Numbered from the stretch's first letter, positions 52,510 through 62,010 are shown. The stretch: 64,000 nucleotides of DNA from CAMBDS01 sp964355675 (GCA_964355675.1 CAYHEC010000019.1:1-64000), one strand, 5' to 3'. The notes: a model not told the origin generated them from the sequence alone. A program made the numbers and translations.

Positions 52510-54198
52510 CTAATTGCCCACCGCTTCCCGTAAGTGGTAAGTGTTCTTCATTACGGCGTGTATCACCAATTCCGGCGTTACTTCGAAGTCGTCAACAGGA
52601 AGCAGGGATTCCAAACGTCCATTTGCCATGTATTTGATCAGACTTGCCAACTGCCCGGAACGATTCTCTTCGGCAACTATAACTCGTTTCAATGGTTTCA
52701 TCCATTCCACAAGCTGTCTCTCAGGTAATGGGTTAAGGTGCCGGATGTGAGCAACTCCGATTTCAATACCCTGCTTCGACAACCTTCGCCTTGCTTCTTC
52801 GATTGCGCCGTGAGTCGATCCCCACCCGACTATCCCGATTGTCATACCCGGTGTAAAGGTATCAAGCGATGGCTCTAAATCGAGCGACTTCCGCATCGCT
52901 TCTACCTTGTTTGCCCGTTTGGCACTCATCGTAAAATGTCCTTCGGCAGTGGCTGAAGGTGCACCAGTTGAGCCGTGCTCCATTCCACCTGCTATGTAGG
53001 GAAGGTCGTCCACGCCCGGTATTGAGAACGCTGAGACTCCGGTCGGAGTGTCCATATATCGTTCAAAATTAGGGATCTCTTGCGTCGGAGGTCGCTTCCG
53101 GTCAAAAACTGGTAAAGCGTTCCAATCGGGGACATCGATAGCTTCGATGCGGTTGGCAAGCGCTCCATCAGAGAGTAAAATTACCGGCATTTGGTATTGT
53201 TCGGCGAGGTTCACTGCTTCGATAGTCATGGTGAAAGCTTCTTCGATGGTTGCCGGAGCCAGCACCAACCTCGGACTGTCGCCTGGAGATCCATGCAGAG
53301 CGTAGAGCAGATCGGCTTGCTCGGACTTCGTTGGCTGCCCCGTTGCGGGTCCGGAACGCTGGACATCGACGATAGTAATCGGCAGTTCAGCTACGGTCGC
53401 AAGATTCATCAGTTCGGACATTAAAGCAAAGCCCGGGCCTGACGTTGCCACCATTGCCTTCGTTCCGGCATAGGAGGCTCCAAGACATGCCGCAAGCGCC
53501 GCGATCTCGTCTTCCATCTGAATGGCCGTTCCACCTAACTTCGGCAACTCGGCAAGCATTGTTTCAAGGATTGAAGAAGCCGGTGTAATGGGATAGCCAC
53601 AAAAAAATCTAATTCCCGCCGCAAGTGCGCCAAGGGTGATAGCTTCGTTGCCATTCAGAATCAAATGTGCGTTTCCCATTCCGGACGGGGCAACCTGCCA
53701 GGCATACCAACCCTTGGTTTTCGAAAACTGATCGTAACCGGCTTGGATCGCGTCCCTGATCGAAAGATTGGCATTCCCACGTCTCGAAAGACGCTTTTCG
53801 GCAACTGTCATGACGATTTCTGAATTAAGACCAATTGTCCCACCCATGAAACCAAGCGCTATCAGGTTGGGACTGCGGGTCTGTTCGATGGAGCGGGCAA
53901 CCGCGAGCGGAGAAAAATCAGCCTTGACTGAGTCATTTCCCTCGAAATGGCGATGAAGAATCCATTCGCCACCCTTGCCGTCGGTCATTTCGAAGTCGGG
54001 TTTGCTACCCCACCAGGTCTGAGGTTCGGCCGAAACCTTAAACTGAAACCATGCCCTGCCGCCTTTAATCTCCGCCGGAAATGCGCGACTGCACTGAATG
54101 AAATAACCAGACCGCGCGGCACTGCGAGCAAGAATCTCACCGACTACGCTACCACCGCGACCGCCTTCTCCCTCGACACGGAATATCAGGGGATCTAT
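52510..54198 (-). CDS. korA: 2-oxoacid:ferredoxin oxidoreductase, fused gamma-alpha subunit (non-standard start)
   Basis: About 562 residues. The first in-frame ATG (53988) would delete the gamma domain, yet the coding frame continues upstream and reads a good gamma domain: RVEGEGGRGGSVVGEILA, then FPAEIKGGRAWFQFKVS. There is no in-frame ATG, GTG or TTG in that part before a stop; candidates are ATA 54198 (shown) and CTG 54189. Residues 1-190 are gamma, 195-562 alpha (GYPITPASSILE, SGPGFALMSE). With KorB it oxidises a 2-oxoacid to acyl-CoA and reduces ferredoxin. A sequencing error at the start is an alternative. Confidence 0.85.
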   Translation of the reverse strand: MDPLIFRVEGEGGRGGSVVGEILARSAARSGYFIQCSRAFPAEIKGGRAWFQFKVSAEPQTWWGSKPDFEMTDGKGGEWILHRHFEGNDSVKADFSPLAVARSIEQTRSPNLIALGFMGGTIGLNSEIVMTVAEKRLSRRGNANLSIRDAIQAGYDQFSKTKGWYAWQVAPSGMGNAHLILNGNEAITLGALAAGIRFFCGYPITPASSILETMLAELPKLGGTAIQMEDEIAALAACLGASYAGTKAMVATSGPGFALMSELMNLATVAELPITIVDVQRSGPATGQPTKSEQADLLYALHGSPGDSPRLVLAPATIEEAFTMTIEAVNLAEQYQMPVILLSDGALANRIEAIDVPDWNALPVFDRKRPPTQEIPNFERYMDTPTGVSAFSIPGVDDLPYIAGGMEHGSTGAPSATAEGHFTMSAKRANKVEAMRKSLDLEPSLDTFTPGMTIGIVGWGSTHGAIEEARRRLSKQGIEIGVAHIRHLNPLPERQLVEWMKPLKRVIVAEENRSGQLASLIKYMANGRLESLLPVDDFEVTPELVIHAVMKNTYHLREAVGN

Positions 54199-54256
54199 GT
54201 GTAATAAATGACTAATGATTAATGACTAATTCTAATTTATTTTTATGCCCGCGAAA

Positions 54257-54388
54257 GAGTCTGTCTTGAGAATGTGGGTTTCTTGCCGCAGGGTGTCCTC
54301 ACCCTGCGGCAAAGACGCTAATTTACAATTATTTGTCGCAGGGTGAGGACACCCTGCGACACAAATTCTCTTATTCTCGGACAGACTC
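54257..54388. repeat. Nested palindromic element, copy B
   Basis: Outer arms GAGTCTGTCTTGAGAAT (54257-54273) and ATTCTCGGACAGACTC (54373-54388) are inverted copies. Inside are TTGCCGCAGGGTGTC/CTCACCCTGCGGCAA-type (54283-54312) and GTCGCAGGGT/ACACCCTGCGAC (54335-54360) palindromes joined by TTTACAATTATTT. Same plan as copy A at 36930. It lies between korA and ispG. Confidence 0.85.
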
Positions 54389-54483
54389 GAAAGCCGGTAT
54401 TCAGGTAATAGCATACTAAGACGGTTCAATCCGTGAAAGGATAAGAGGTAGGTGCGCATTGCAATGCGCATCTACACAAGTTT

Positions 54484-55686
54484 CTATAATTCAGCCAGTT
54501 CTTCTGCCCGCTTCTCCTCGACCAACTTATCAAGCTCCAACTTGAACATCGACAACAGTTCCTCCTCAGGCACGGTATGGACAATCTGTCCCTTCCGCAA
54601 AATAAGCCCCTTTCCCTTTCCACCGACAACACCGATATCAGCATCCCGTGATTCTCCCGGCCCGTTGACGACACAGCCCATCACCGCTACCTTGATTGGC
54701 AAATCGATGCCTTTCAGAAGTTTTTCCACCTCAGCAGTAAGCTCGAACAAGTTGATCTCGATTCTGCCGCAAGTCGGGCAAGCCACTAACTCAGCCGAAC
54801 GTCTTCGGACGCCGGTCGATTCCAGTATCCACCAGCAGACTTTGATTTCCTCTTCAGGTTCGGCAGTCAGTGAAACGCGAATCGTCTCACCAATGCCATC
54901 CAGCAGTAGCGCCCCAATACCGATGGCAGATTTTATCGTTCCATAGCCTTCAAGCCCGGCCTCAGTGATACCGAGGTGTAGCGGAATATCGCTCTTGGAA
55001 CGGAAAAGCCGGTTTGCTTCGACCATCACCTTTGTTTCGGTGGCTTTCATCGAGACGATAATGTCGCGGAAACCTTCTCTTTCCAGCAACTCAACCTCCC
55101 GCAGAGCGGCTTCGACCATGCCTTGCGGGGTCACGATATATCCATCGCGCTGAAGGATGTCATCCGGCATAGAACCTGAGTTGACGCCGATGCGGATGGG
55201 AATTCCAGAGGCTCCGGCGGCATCGACCACGGCTTTTACCCGGTCTCGTGAACCGATATTGCCGGGATTTAGCCTTACTTTAGCAACGCCTGCTTCTATG
55301 GATTCGAGAGCCCGCTTGTAGTGAAAATGAATATCAGCTACAATCGGAACACCGGCTTCTTTAACAATTTCAGCCAGCGCGGCGGAGGCGATCTCGTCAG
55401 GCACCGCCACTCGCACCAATTCGCAACCAGCCTCTACAAGCCGGTGAATCTGGGCAAGAGTTGCTTGAACGTCACGGGTATCAGTGGAGCACATCGACTG
55501 CACGACGACCGGAGCGCCGCCACCGATCATCAGTGGCCCAACCTTTACACCGCGAATTTTGGGATCGCTGGTGTAGAGTTGGGAGCGAGCTGGCCTGTCG
55601 TTCAGGACGGTAAGGTCAATTTTGCGAAGACCCAATAGGCTACCTGTGTATAGTATTTTATAATTGAAAGAGTTAGTGCAATGCAC
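54484..55686 (-). CDS. ispG: 4-hydroxy-3-methylbut-2-en-1-yl diphosphate synthase
   Basis: 400 residues from GTG 55686; TTG 55634 is a good alternative, since the first 17 residues are not IspG-like and an AGG signal precedes it. TIM-barrel part: APVVVQSMCSTDT, VADIHFHY and KVRLNPGNIG. The C-terminal [4Fe-4S] domain has CPTCGR and VMGCVVNGPGE. It converts MEcPP to HMBPP, the substrate of IspH, also encoded here. No strong ribosome-binding site is seen for the GTG. Confidence 0.94.
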   Translation of the reverse strand: MHCTNSFNYKILYTGSLLGLRKIDLTVLNDRPARSQLYTSDPKIRGVKVGPLMIGGGAPVVVQSMCSTDTRDVQATLAQIHRLVEAGCELVRVAVPDEIASAALAEIVKEAGVPIVADIHFHYKRALESIEAGVAKVRLNPGNIGSRDRVKAVVDAAGASGIPIRIGVNSGSMPDDILQRDGYIVTPQGMVEAALREVELLEREGFRDIIVSMKATETKVMVEANRLFRSKSDIPLHLGITEAGLEGYGTIKSAIGIGALLLDGIGETIRVSLTAEPEEEIKVCWWILESTGVRRRSAELVACPTCGRIEINLFELTAEVEKLLKGIDLPIKVAVMGCVVNGPGESRDADIGVVGGKGKGLILRKGQIVHTVPEEELLSMFKLELDKLVEEKRAEELAEL

Positions 55687-55770
55687 AACGTAAACGAGAT
55701 TTGAAATTACACCAGCCCTTCATTCGATAAGACGGAATCTAAACAAAGTCGTTGGCGAATAGAAGGTAAG

Positions 55771-56496
55771 TTAGTAAGAGATTTGCTTATTATGGGGTAG
55801 AAGTGGAAAAAACTGATCGATCCGATCCGAGACCAGTCCATCGACGCCAAGATCGATTAATCGTTTGCCATCGTCAAGTCGATTAACTGTCCATGGCAAA
55901 ACCTTCATTCCCTCATTCTTGGCGGCGGACACCCAATCAGCCGAAAGTGCGGAATAATGCGGTAGAAAATATTCGCAACGAAACATCGCCCCGGCTTTAA
56001 CCGCACTCTTCGGGCCTACGATCCGTCCGGTCAGCCGGTCAACCAGAAGCCCTCGAGGAATTTCCGGAGCTATATCGCGCGAAAGTTGTATCGCTTCCGG
56101 AATGAATGAGCTGATAATTACTCGCTCGACAAGTCCCATGTCCAGAATAAGGTGAATAACCTTCTCGACTGCATCAAGCTCTTTAAGTTCGAGATTAATA
56201 CAAAGCTTTCGCCCAAATCTGTGCAAGACTTCCTTCAGCACCGGCACGGATTCACCTCCGCCAATGTCCATCTTAGCCAGCGTATTATGGTCGAGTTCGC
56301 GCACTCCCTTATCACCGCCTGTCGGCAGGGATATGCGGTCGTCATGATGCACGACTGGCACGAGGTCACGGCTGAGCCGAATATCACACTCAACCCATTC
56401 GGCTCCAAGCGAAATGCTGTGCTCAAATGCGGTAAAAGAGTTTTCAGGACGGTAATAAAGACCGCCGCGATGAGCGATCAGGATAAGTTGGGGCAA
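55771..56496 (-). CDS. Glycerophosphodiester phosphodiesterase
   Basis: 241 residues from TTG 56496. GDPD-family TIM barrel: AHRGG near 8-12, RPENSFTAF, EWVECDIRLS, HHDD and INLELKE carry the catalytic His pair and metal-binding Glu/Asp. It hydrolyses glycerophosphodiesters to glycerol-3-phosphate and an alcohol. No signal peptide, so it is cytoplasmic. A tandem AGTTGAA repeat lies directly before the start codon. Confidence 0.9.
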   Translation of the reverse strand: MPQLILIAHRGGLYYRPENSFTAFEHSISLGAEWVECDIRLSRDLVPVVHHDDRISLPTGGDKGVRELDHNTLAKMDIGGGESVPVLKEVLHRFGRKLCINLELKELDAVEKVIHLILDMGLVERVIISSFIPEAIQLSRDIAPEIPRGLLVDRLTGRIVGPKSAVKAGAMFRCEYFLPHYSALSADWVSAAKNEGMKVLPWTVNRLDDGKRLIDLGVDGLVSDRIDQFFPLLPHNKQISY

Positions 56497-56530
56497 GTTG
56501 AAAGTTGTAAGTTGAAAGTTGAAAGTAAGT
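56497..56530. repeat. AGTTGAA/AGTTGTA tandem repeat before the GDPD gene
   Basis: About five units of AGTTGAA, AGTTGTA or AAAGTAAGT form a short low-complexity tract touching the start codon. It replaces any recognisable ribosome-binding site. Confidence 0.55.
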
Positions 56531-56537
56531 AAGGAAT

Positions 56538-56580
56538 AAGGGAGAAAGTCCCGGATATCCTTTACTTTCTCCCTTTCTTC
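56538..56580. terminator. Hairpin terminator after the M24 peptidase gene
   Basis: AAGGGAGAAAGT (56538-56549) pairs with ACTTTCTCCCTT (56564-56575) around a 14-nt loop, and flanking DNA is rich in A/T. It is 12 bp past the minus-strand peptidase stop. Confidence 0.6.
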
Positions 56581-56592
56581 CTTTCTTCCTTA

Positions 56593-57768
56593 CTAAGTTA
56601 CGATTATTTCGTCCTGCACAACCGACGTCACTTCAGGACCGTTATGCGTTATCCAGCCGTTGATTTCAAGGCGACATCCGAATTCAGGTAGGTAGATTCC
56701 CGGCTCGACTGTCCAGCCAACTCCTGGAATGATTTCTCTTACGTCGTGGGTTTCGTAATCGTCAAGGTTAACGCCTGTACCGTGGACGTATTTACCCGGG
56801 CTAAGCGAGTGCCCTGTCCGGTGGAAGAAAAATTCCCCGAATCCAGCATCCCGGATTACCTTTCGGGTCGCCAAGTCTATCTCCCAGCCTTGGAGCAGTC
56901 GTCCTGAGCAGGTGATTTCTTTCATCGTCTCGACAGCCTTATCCCGGCCCCGTTTCACGATTGCAAAAACCTCACGCTCTCGAGGAGATGGTTTGCGTCC
57001 GACCACTCCTACCCAGGTTATGTCGCTAAAAATGTTCGTCTCGCCGGGAAGCCTTGCCCAGAGATCTATCAGCACCCAATCACCTGATTTTATAGGATAA
57101 TTGATTGATGTTGTAGGAATATAATGAGGATCACCAGAGCGCTCATTAGTGGCAACAACAGGTGGTTCATCGGTCTCAAGTCCCTCAGCGGCAAACCGAT
57201 CCATGATGAATTTCTGTACCATCTGATCGGTCAAATTTCCGCCATCTCGCAAAGTTCTTCCAATCATCGAGAAAGCTTCATCCTTGATATCGCCTACCAT
57301 TTTTGAGGCTAATTGGTGGTTACGATAGGCTTCAGCCGACCAGACAGCAAAAACTGATTGTTGGATGTCTGCCGATGTGGCTATCGTGATACCCAGTGAG
57401 CGAAGGAGGTCGATTGTACCGGCATCGACTACCGAAACAACTGGTAACTCACAGTTTGCTGAATATTCCATTGCGACTTGTTTGACGCCTTTCAGAAGTA
57501 CTTCTTTCAGCAAGTTGGCGAGCTGGTGGCGGTCTGAGTAGATAAGTCTGTTGCCGGGTAAGGCTTCGGTATGGGAAACGTCGAGGCGGTTCACCAAAAG
57601 CGTTGGCAGACCGGATGCCGGGATAAAGTAAAAAAGTCGGCGCGTCGTCCAAATTTTATTGCCAGCGAGCAATTTAATCAGTGGATTTGATCCACGAAAA
57701 TCGTACATCAACCAACCGTCAAGACCGGATTTGGCTATGGAAGCCTGAGCGATGTCAATCTCGATCAA
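56593..57768 (-). CDS. M24-family metallopeptidase (Xaa-Pro aminopeptidase-like)
   Basis: 391 residues from TTG 57768, with AGGAGA about 7 nt upstream. Residues 1-160 are a creatinase-like N-domain; 165-385 are the pita-bread domain. Metal-site elements visible are VLIDLWAR and FSDITWV (two Asp), HRTGHSL (His), VEPGIYLP (Glu) and CRLEINGW (Glu). It removes N-terminal residues before Pro or is a close relative. No signal peptide. Confidence 0.88.
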   Translation of the reverse strand: MIEIDIAQASIAKSGLDGWLMYDFRGSNPLIKLLAGNKIWTTRRLFYFIPASGLPTLLVNRLDVSHTEALPGNRLIYSDRHQLANLLKEVLLKGVKQVAMEYSANCELPVVSVVDAGTIDLLRSLGITIATSADIQQSVFAVWSAEAYRNHQLASKMVGDIKDEAFSMIGRTLRDGGNLTDQMVQKFIMDRFAAEGLETDEPPVVATNERSGDPHYIPTTSINYPIKSGDWVLIDLWARLPGETNIFSDITWVGVVGRKPSPREREVFAIVKRGRDKAVETMKEITCSGRLLQGWEIDLATRKVIRDAGFGEFFFHRTGHSLSPGKYVHGTGVNLDDYETHDVREIIPGVGWTVEPGIYLPEFGCRLEINGWITHNGPEVTSVVQDEIIVT

Positions 57769-57813
57769 ATATAATCTCCTAAAATATTAGCTCGTTCAGA
57801 GTTGACAGCTTTA

Positions 57814-57956
57814 GAGTCTGTCTGAGAATACAGAACCATCACGATAGTCATCATTCCGGCGAAAGCCGGAATCCAGAATTCACAATAACATACTGGACTC
57901 CAGCTTTCGCTGGAGTGATGATGAATTTGGCGCTATTAGCATTTTCGGACAGACTC
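57814..57956. repeat. Nested palindromic element, copy C (different core)
   Basis: Outer arms GAGTCTGTCTGAGAAT (57814-57829) and ATTTTCGGACAGACTC (57941-57956) match those of copy B. The core is different: ATTCCGGCGAAAGCCGGAAT (57853-57872) and ACTCCAGCTTTCGCTGGAGT (57897-57916), themselves flanked by TCATCA/TGATGA arms. It lies between the peptidase and kinase genes. Confidence 0.85.
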
Positions 57957-57990
57957 TTTAGCGTGTCTGAAAAGCAGTGAACTTTAAACT

Positions 57991-60765
57991 CTACTTCCCA
58001 CTATCCAGCAACTCTCGAACTTTTTTTACCAATTCTATAGGACCGAAAGGCTTGGCAAGGTATGGAGTGCCTGAATCGATTATTCCGTTGTGCACGACAG
58101 CATCTGCAGTGTAGCCTGACATGTAAATAACCTTCAGTCCAGGGATGTGTTCGCGCATAATAACAACAAGTTCATCCCCATTCATATTCGGCATTCTTAC
58201 GTCTGTCAATAAAAGGTCTATTTTTATCTTGGATGAAAGATGGAAATCGATAGTTTCCTTGCCGTTCGATGCCGAAAAAACCTTATAGCCGTAAGTTTCG
58301 AGAAACTTCACTGAGATTTTCCTGACAGCTTCTTCGTCCTCGACTATAAGGATGGTTTCTTTACCCTTAAGCTTAGAGTTGTCAGAGAGTTTATTATCTA
58401 CTGGATCAACAGATTCTGCATCGTGAATCGGGAAATATATCTTAAACGAAGTCCCTTGACCAACTTCACTATATACATTGATTGACCCGCCGCTCTGCTT
58501 GACAATCCCATAAACGGTCGATAAGCCCAATCCTGTCCCCTTGCCCACTGGTTTTGTTGTGAAGAACGGATCGAATATCTGACTCTTTACTTTCTCGGTC
58601 ATTCCTGTTCCGGTGTCGCTGACTGCTAGCATCGCGTGTGGGCCGACAGTCATTTCAGGATGAAGTTTAACATATTCTTCGTCCAGCTCAATGTTGCTGG
58701 TCTCGATAGTAAGCTTCCCCCCATTCGGCATCGCGTCGCGAGCATTTACCACGAGGTTGATAATCACTTGTTCAATTTGACCGGGATCGACTTTTATTTT
58801 CCGCAGATCCGGCGCACCGGTTGTGTGGAGTAAAATATCTTCCCCGATCAAACGCCTTAGCATCTTTTCCAAATCTCGAATAATGATATTCAGATTGACG
58901 ATTTTGGGTGCAAGCGCCTGTTTACGACTGAACGCTAACAACTGTCTGGTAAGAGTTGCCGCCCGGTCTGCGGCGTTGCCAATTTCGACGATATCCTCTT
59001 TCAAGGGGTCACTATTATTTAGCGAGAGCATTATCAATTCACAATGACCGGTGATCACTGTCAGGAGGTTGTTGAAGTCGTGCGCAACTCCGCCAGCCAA
59101 GCGGCCGATGCCCTCCATTTTTTGAGCTTGTCGAAATTGATCTTCGAGCTGTTTTCGGGAGGAAATATCTCGAACAATCGACACTATCATCGGTTGGTCG
59201 TGCAAGGAGAAGACATGAAGATTAATATCGACGGGGAATGTGGAGCCGTCTTTCCGGCGGAACTCTGTTTCGAATTGGTGTGAGCCTTTTGTAATGATTG
59301 TTCCGACACGCTCTTTTATTTCGCTTTGGGATTTACCAAATTCGATCTCGTAAGGAGTCAGTTTGAGAAGCTCCTCCGCCGAATATCCAAGCATTTCACA
59401 AGCGGCTCGATTTACTTGCGAAAAGGAGGAATTTTCTCCTATCAACACCGGTCGTACAAATAGCCCGTCACGGGCGCTGTCGAAGATAGCACGGAAACTT
59501 TCTTCGGAATCTCTTAAGGCTTGTTCGGAAAGTTTTCGATCAGTAATATCATCTAAGTAGGTAAGCCGAGCCTTACTGCCTTGCCAGATAATGTCTTTGC
59601 CATGAGTCTCGACAATTCTGTTGGATTCTCCGAATCGAGTGATCTCAATTTCATAGACTTCATCCGATACATGCTGGATATGTTCAAGGACGCGTTGCTT
59701 CGATTCCGGCACGAAATTGATCACATCCAATCCCTGCTTTCCAATAATGTCAGCCGAATCTTGGAAGCCGAGGTTGGTTGCCGCCGCCTGATTAGCCTCA
59801 AGTATCAACCCGCCTCTATGAATGAAAATCCCTTCTGTCGCCATGGCGGAAAGTTTTCGGTAGCGTTCTTCGCTCTGCTTCAGCGCTTCTTCTGCCCCTT
59901 CGACCATTCCACCGACAGTGTGACTTATTTTGGCTACTATATATGTCGCAAGAATTGCAAAAAAAAGACTTACGTTAACTGTTAATAAAGAATGATTATA
60001 GTCAAAATGGCGGCTAAGCCATTCATTCAGAAAACCTTGTGCAAAAACAGCAAACACCGAGAGAGGCAGGAATGCCCGGAGTAACAAACTGATAATTGAC
60101 GATCCAACAAAAGGTTTTAAGATCACATTGTCCGACCCGGCTACTATTATCAGAGCAAGCCCAAGAAGCACGAAAGAGACCGAAGTCATCGCGGCGATAG
60201 GGATTATGGAACTGCCATACAATAAGGGTGTGCCGAACAGATAACCGATTGTTGGAACTAAACCTGAAAGAGAGACCAAAGCGCCTGTTAGACTGATGAC
60301 GTCCTTATAATGGGAGCCCGTTTGCTCATGAAGTTTTATATAGGTAGCTCCAGCGGTGAGGAACAACATAGCGCCGGTCATGGGTGACATACGGTTGACA
60401 GGTGCTCCTTTGATCCATTCCTCGATCGGGAAAAGGATGTCCGCAAACGTCAGGTCAATCTTAAAGAAGTACTCGATGAATTTAAGCAGGCCGTATATTG
60501 AGATGAATCCGGAGAGAATCTTAAACGAGAGAATATAGTTATTTGAGGAAGTTCGTCTTGAAACAGCAAGAAGGATTATGGAGAGAATAATCAATGCGAC
60601 GGCCGAATCGGGAGCCATAGGAATATAGTCTAAATGGACGCTCGACAGCGCTCGCAACCCAGTGATCCAGCCTAACAGTCCGAGGCCGCCAAGAAGCGCA
60701 ACCAAACCGCTTAGGATAATTACCGAGTTGGCGAGGAAACCAGATTCCCCGGTGAACCTTTTCAA
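57991..60765 (-). CDS. Membrane hybrid sensor histidine kinase
   Basis: 924 residues from TTG 60765. About eight membrane helices span residues 10-285, then two PAS domains (about 297-415 and 425-540), HisKA with the phospho-His in GGVAHDFNNLL near 565, an ATPase domain (NLVVNARDAMPNGG, DTGTGM, GTGLGLSTV) and a C-terminal receiver (ILIVEDEEA; acceptor Asp in LLLTDVRMPN near 855; Lys in LAKPFG). It senses a membrane or cytoplasmic signal and can relay phosphate internally. No cognate regulator is adjacent. The signal is unknown. Confidence 0.92.
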   Translation of the reverse strand: MKRFTGESGFLANSVIILSGLVALLGGLGLLGWITGLRALSSVHLDYIPMAPDSAVALIILSIILLAVSRRTSSNNYILSFKILSGFISIYGLLKFIEYFFKIDLTFADILFPIEEWIKGAPVNRMSPMTGAMLFLTAGATYIKLHEQTGSHYKDVISLTGALVSLSGLVPTIGYLFGTPLLYGSSIIPIAAMTSVSFVLLGLALIIVAGSDNVILKPFVGSSIISLLLRAFLPLSVFAVFAQGFLNEWLSRHFDYNHSLLTVNVSLFFAILATYIVAKISHTVGGMVEGAEEALKQSEERYRKLSAMATEGIFIHRGGLILEANQAAATNLGFQDSADIIGKQGLDVINFVPESKQRVLEHIQHVSDEVYEIEITRFGESNRIVETHGKDIIWQGSKARLTYLDDITDRKLSEQALRDSEESFRAIFDSARDGLFVRPVLIGENSSFSQVNRAACEMLGYSAEELLKLTPYEIEFGKSQSEIKERVGTIITKGSHQFETEFRRKDGSTFPVDINLHVFSLHDQPMIVSIVRDISSRKQLEDQFRQAQKMEGIGRLAGGVAHDFNNLLTVITGHCELIMLSLNNSDPLKEDIVEIGNAADRAATLTRQLLAFSRKQALAPKIVNLNIIIRDLEKMLRRLIGEDILLHTTGAPDLRKIKVDPGQIEQVIINLVVNARDAMPNGGKLTIETSNIELDEEYVKLHPEMTVGPHAMLAVSDTGTGMTEKVKSQIFDPFFTTKPVGKGTGLGLSTVYGIVKQSGGSINVYSEVGQGTSFKIYFPIHDAESVDPVDNKLSDNSKLKGKETILIVEDEEAVRKISVKFLETYGYKVFSASNGKETIDFHLSSKIKIDLLLTDVRMPNMNGDELVVIMREHIPGLKVIYMSGYTADAVVHNGIIDSGTPYLAKPFGPIELVKKVRELLDSGK

Positions 60766-60803
60766 GTGATTCTCTTAATTAAAGGGCTTAAATTTCAGCG
60801 TAG

Positions 60804-61010
60804 TCAGGAGGACGGATCTCCGTATCCGTCCATCCTCAGCGAATTCAGGAGGACGTATCTCCGTATCCGTCCATCCTCTTGTTTACCGTGAATAATCACA
60901 GCAAACAGAGCGTCCACCCGTCCATTCAGTCCACTCCGTCCATTGCAAGTCAGGACAGGACGGGTACGGAGACCCGTCCTCCTGGACTTTGTAGGGCTTT
61001 TTCAGCAGAC
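60804..61010. repeat. GGAGGACG repeat cluster between kinase and MoxR genes
   Basis: A 34-bp unit beginning TCAGGAGGACG occurs twice with one difference (60804-60837, 60845-60878). Each can fold as GGACGGAT/ATCCGTCC. Then comes AGGACGGGT/ACCCGTCCT (about 60956-60983), and TTTTCAGCAGAC at 60999-61010, a single outer arm of the element seen at 50064. No gene is present in 60766-61015. Confidence 0.75.
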
Positions 61011-61015
61011 CTTAG

Positions 61016-62008
61016 TTACCGCTTCGAATCAACTTCCCGCAAAAGCCGCTCCACGATCTCGACCGACGTAACTCCTTCCGCCGCCGCATTAAAGCTGGTC
61101 ACCAGCCGGTGTCTAAGAACTGATTTCGCCATTGCGCGCACATCATCGACGTCTGGCGTCGGCCTGCCGTCCAGAATTGCGCGAGTTTTCGCACCAATCA
61201 CCAGATACTGCGAGGCGCGTGGTCCTGCGCCCCAAGTTATCCACTGCTTGATGTAGTCAGGGGCATCAGTCTGTCCGGGGCGGGTCTTGCGCACCAACTC
61301 GACTGCGTAATTGACTACATAGTCAGAGACCGGAACCCGGCGAGCCAGTTTCTGAAGCTCGGAAATCTGTGCGGAATTGAAGACCTGTTCGAGATTAGGC
61401 TCGTAGCCCGAGGTCGTTGTCCGCACAATCTCGCGCTCCTCTGTCTCGGATGGGTAGTCGAGCCAGAGGCTGAACATGAACCGGTCGAGCTGGGCTTCGG
61501 GAAGGGGATAGGTTCCTTCCTGCTCAATGGGGTTCTGAGTGGCGAGCACGAAGAACGGCTCTTCAAGCTTGAACGTCTGCCCGGCGGCGGTGACGGCGTG
61601 TTCCTGCATGGCTTGGAGGAGTGCGGCTTGAGTCTTCGGCGGAGTGCGGTTGATCTCGTCGGCGAGGAGTATCTGCGCGAAGATCGGTCCCTTAACGAAG
61701 CGGAAGACTTTCTTGCCGGTCGAGACGTCATCCTCGATGACCTCGGTTCCGGTGATGTCGGACGGCATCAGGTCGGGGGTGAACTGAATGCGTTGGAACT
61801 TCAGGTCGAGGACGCGAGCCAGACTGTTGACCAACAACGTCTTGGCGAGTCCCGGAACGCCGACCAGAAGCACATGCCCGCCGGAAAGCATTGCGGTCAG
61901 TAGTTGATCGACGATTTCGGCTTGCCCGACGATGACCTTGCCGATTTCGGCGGCGATCTTGTCGCGGGCGGATTTGAGTTGAGCTACAGATTCTACGTCA
62001 GAGGGCAT
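61016..62008 (-). CDS. MoxR-family AAA ATPase
   Basis: 330 residues, ATG start. Walker A region GVPGLAKT near 54-61, Walker B LLADEINR, sensor 1 ATQNPIEQEG and arginine-finger region LDRFMFSLWLDYP. MoxR ATPases act as chaperones that activate or insert metal in partner proteins, often with VWA-domain proteins encoded next to them. No such partner is downstream in this window; it ends in the repeat cluster. Confidence 0.92.
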   Translation of the reverse strand: MPSDVESVAQLKSARDKIAAEIGKVIVGQAEIVDQLLTAMLSGGHVLLVGVPGLAKTLLVNSLARVLDLKFQRIQFTPDLMPSDITGTEVIEDDVSTGKKVFRFVKGPIFAQILLADEINRTPPKTQAALLQAMQEHAVTAAGQTFKLEEPFFVLATQNPIEQEGTYPLPEAQLDRFMFSLWLDYPSETEEREIVRTTTSGYEPNLEQVFNSAQISELQKLARRVPVSDYVVNYAVELVRKTRPGQTDAPDYIKQWITWGAGPRASQYLVIGAKTRAILDGRPTPDVDDVRAMAKSVLRHRLVTSFNAAAEGVTSVEIVERLLREVDSKR

Positions 62009-62010
62009 AT

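Noticed and set aside
53947..54204. Plus-strand protein of 85 residues opposite the korA 5' end
   Set aside because: The minus frame over the same bases encodes a clear 2-oxoacid oxidoreductase gamma domain, so the plus-strand frame is a shadow.
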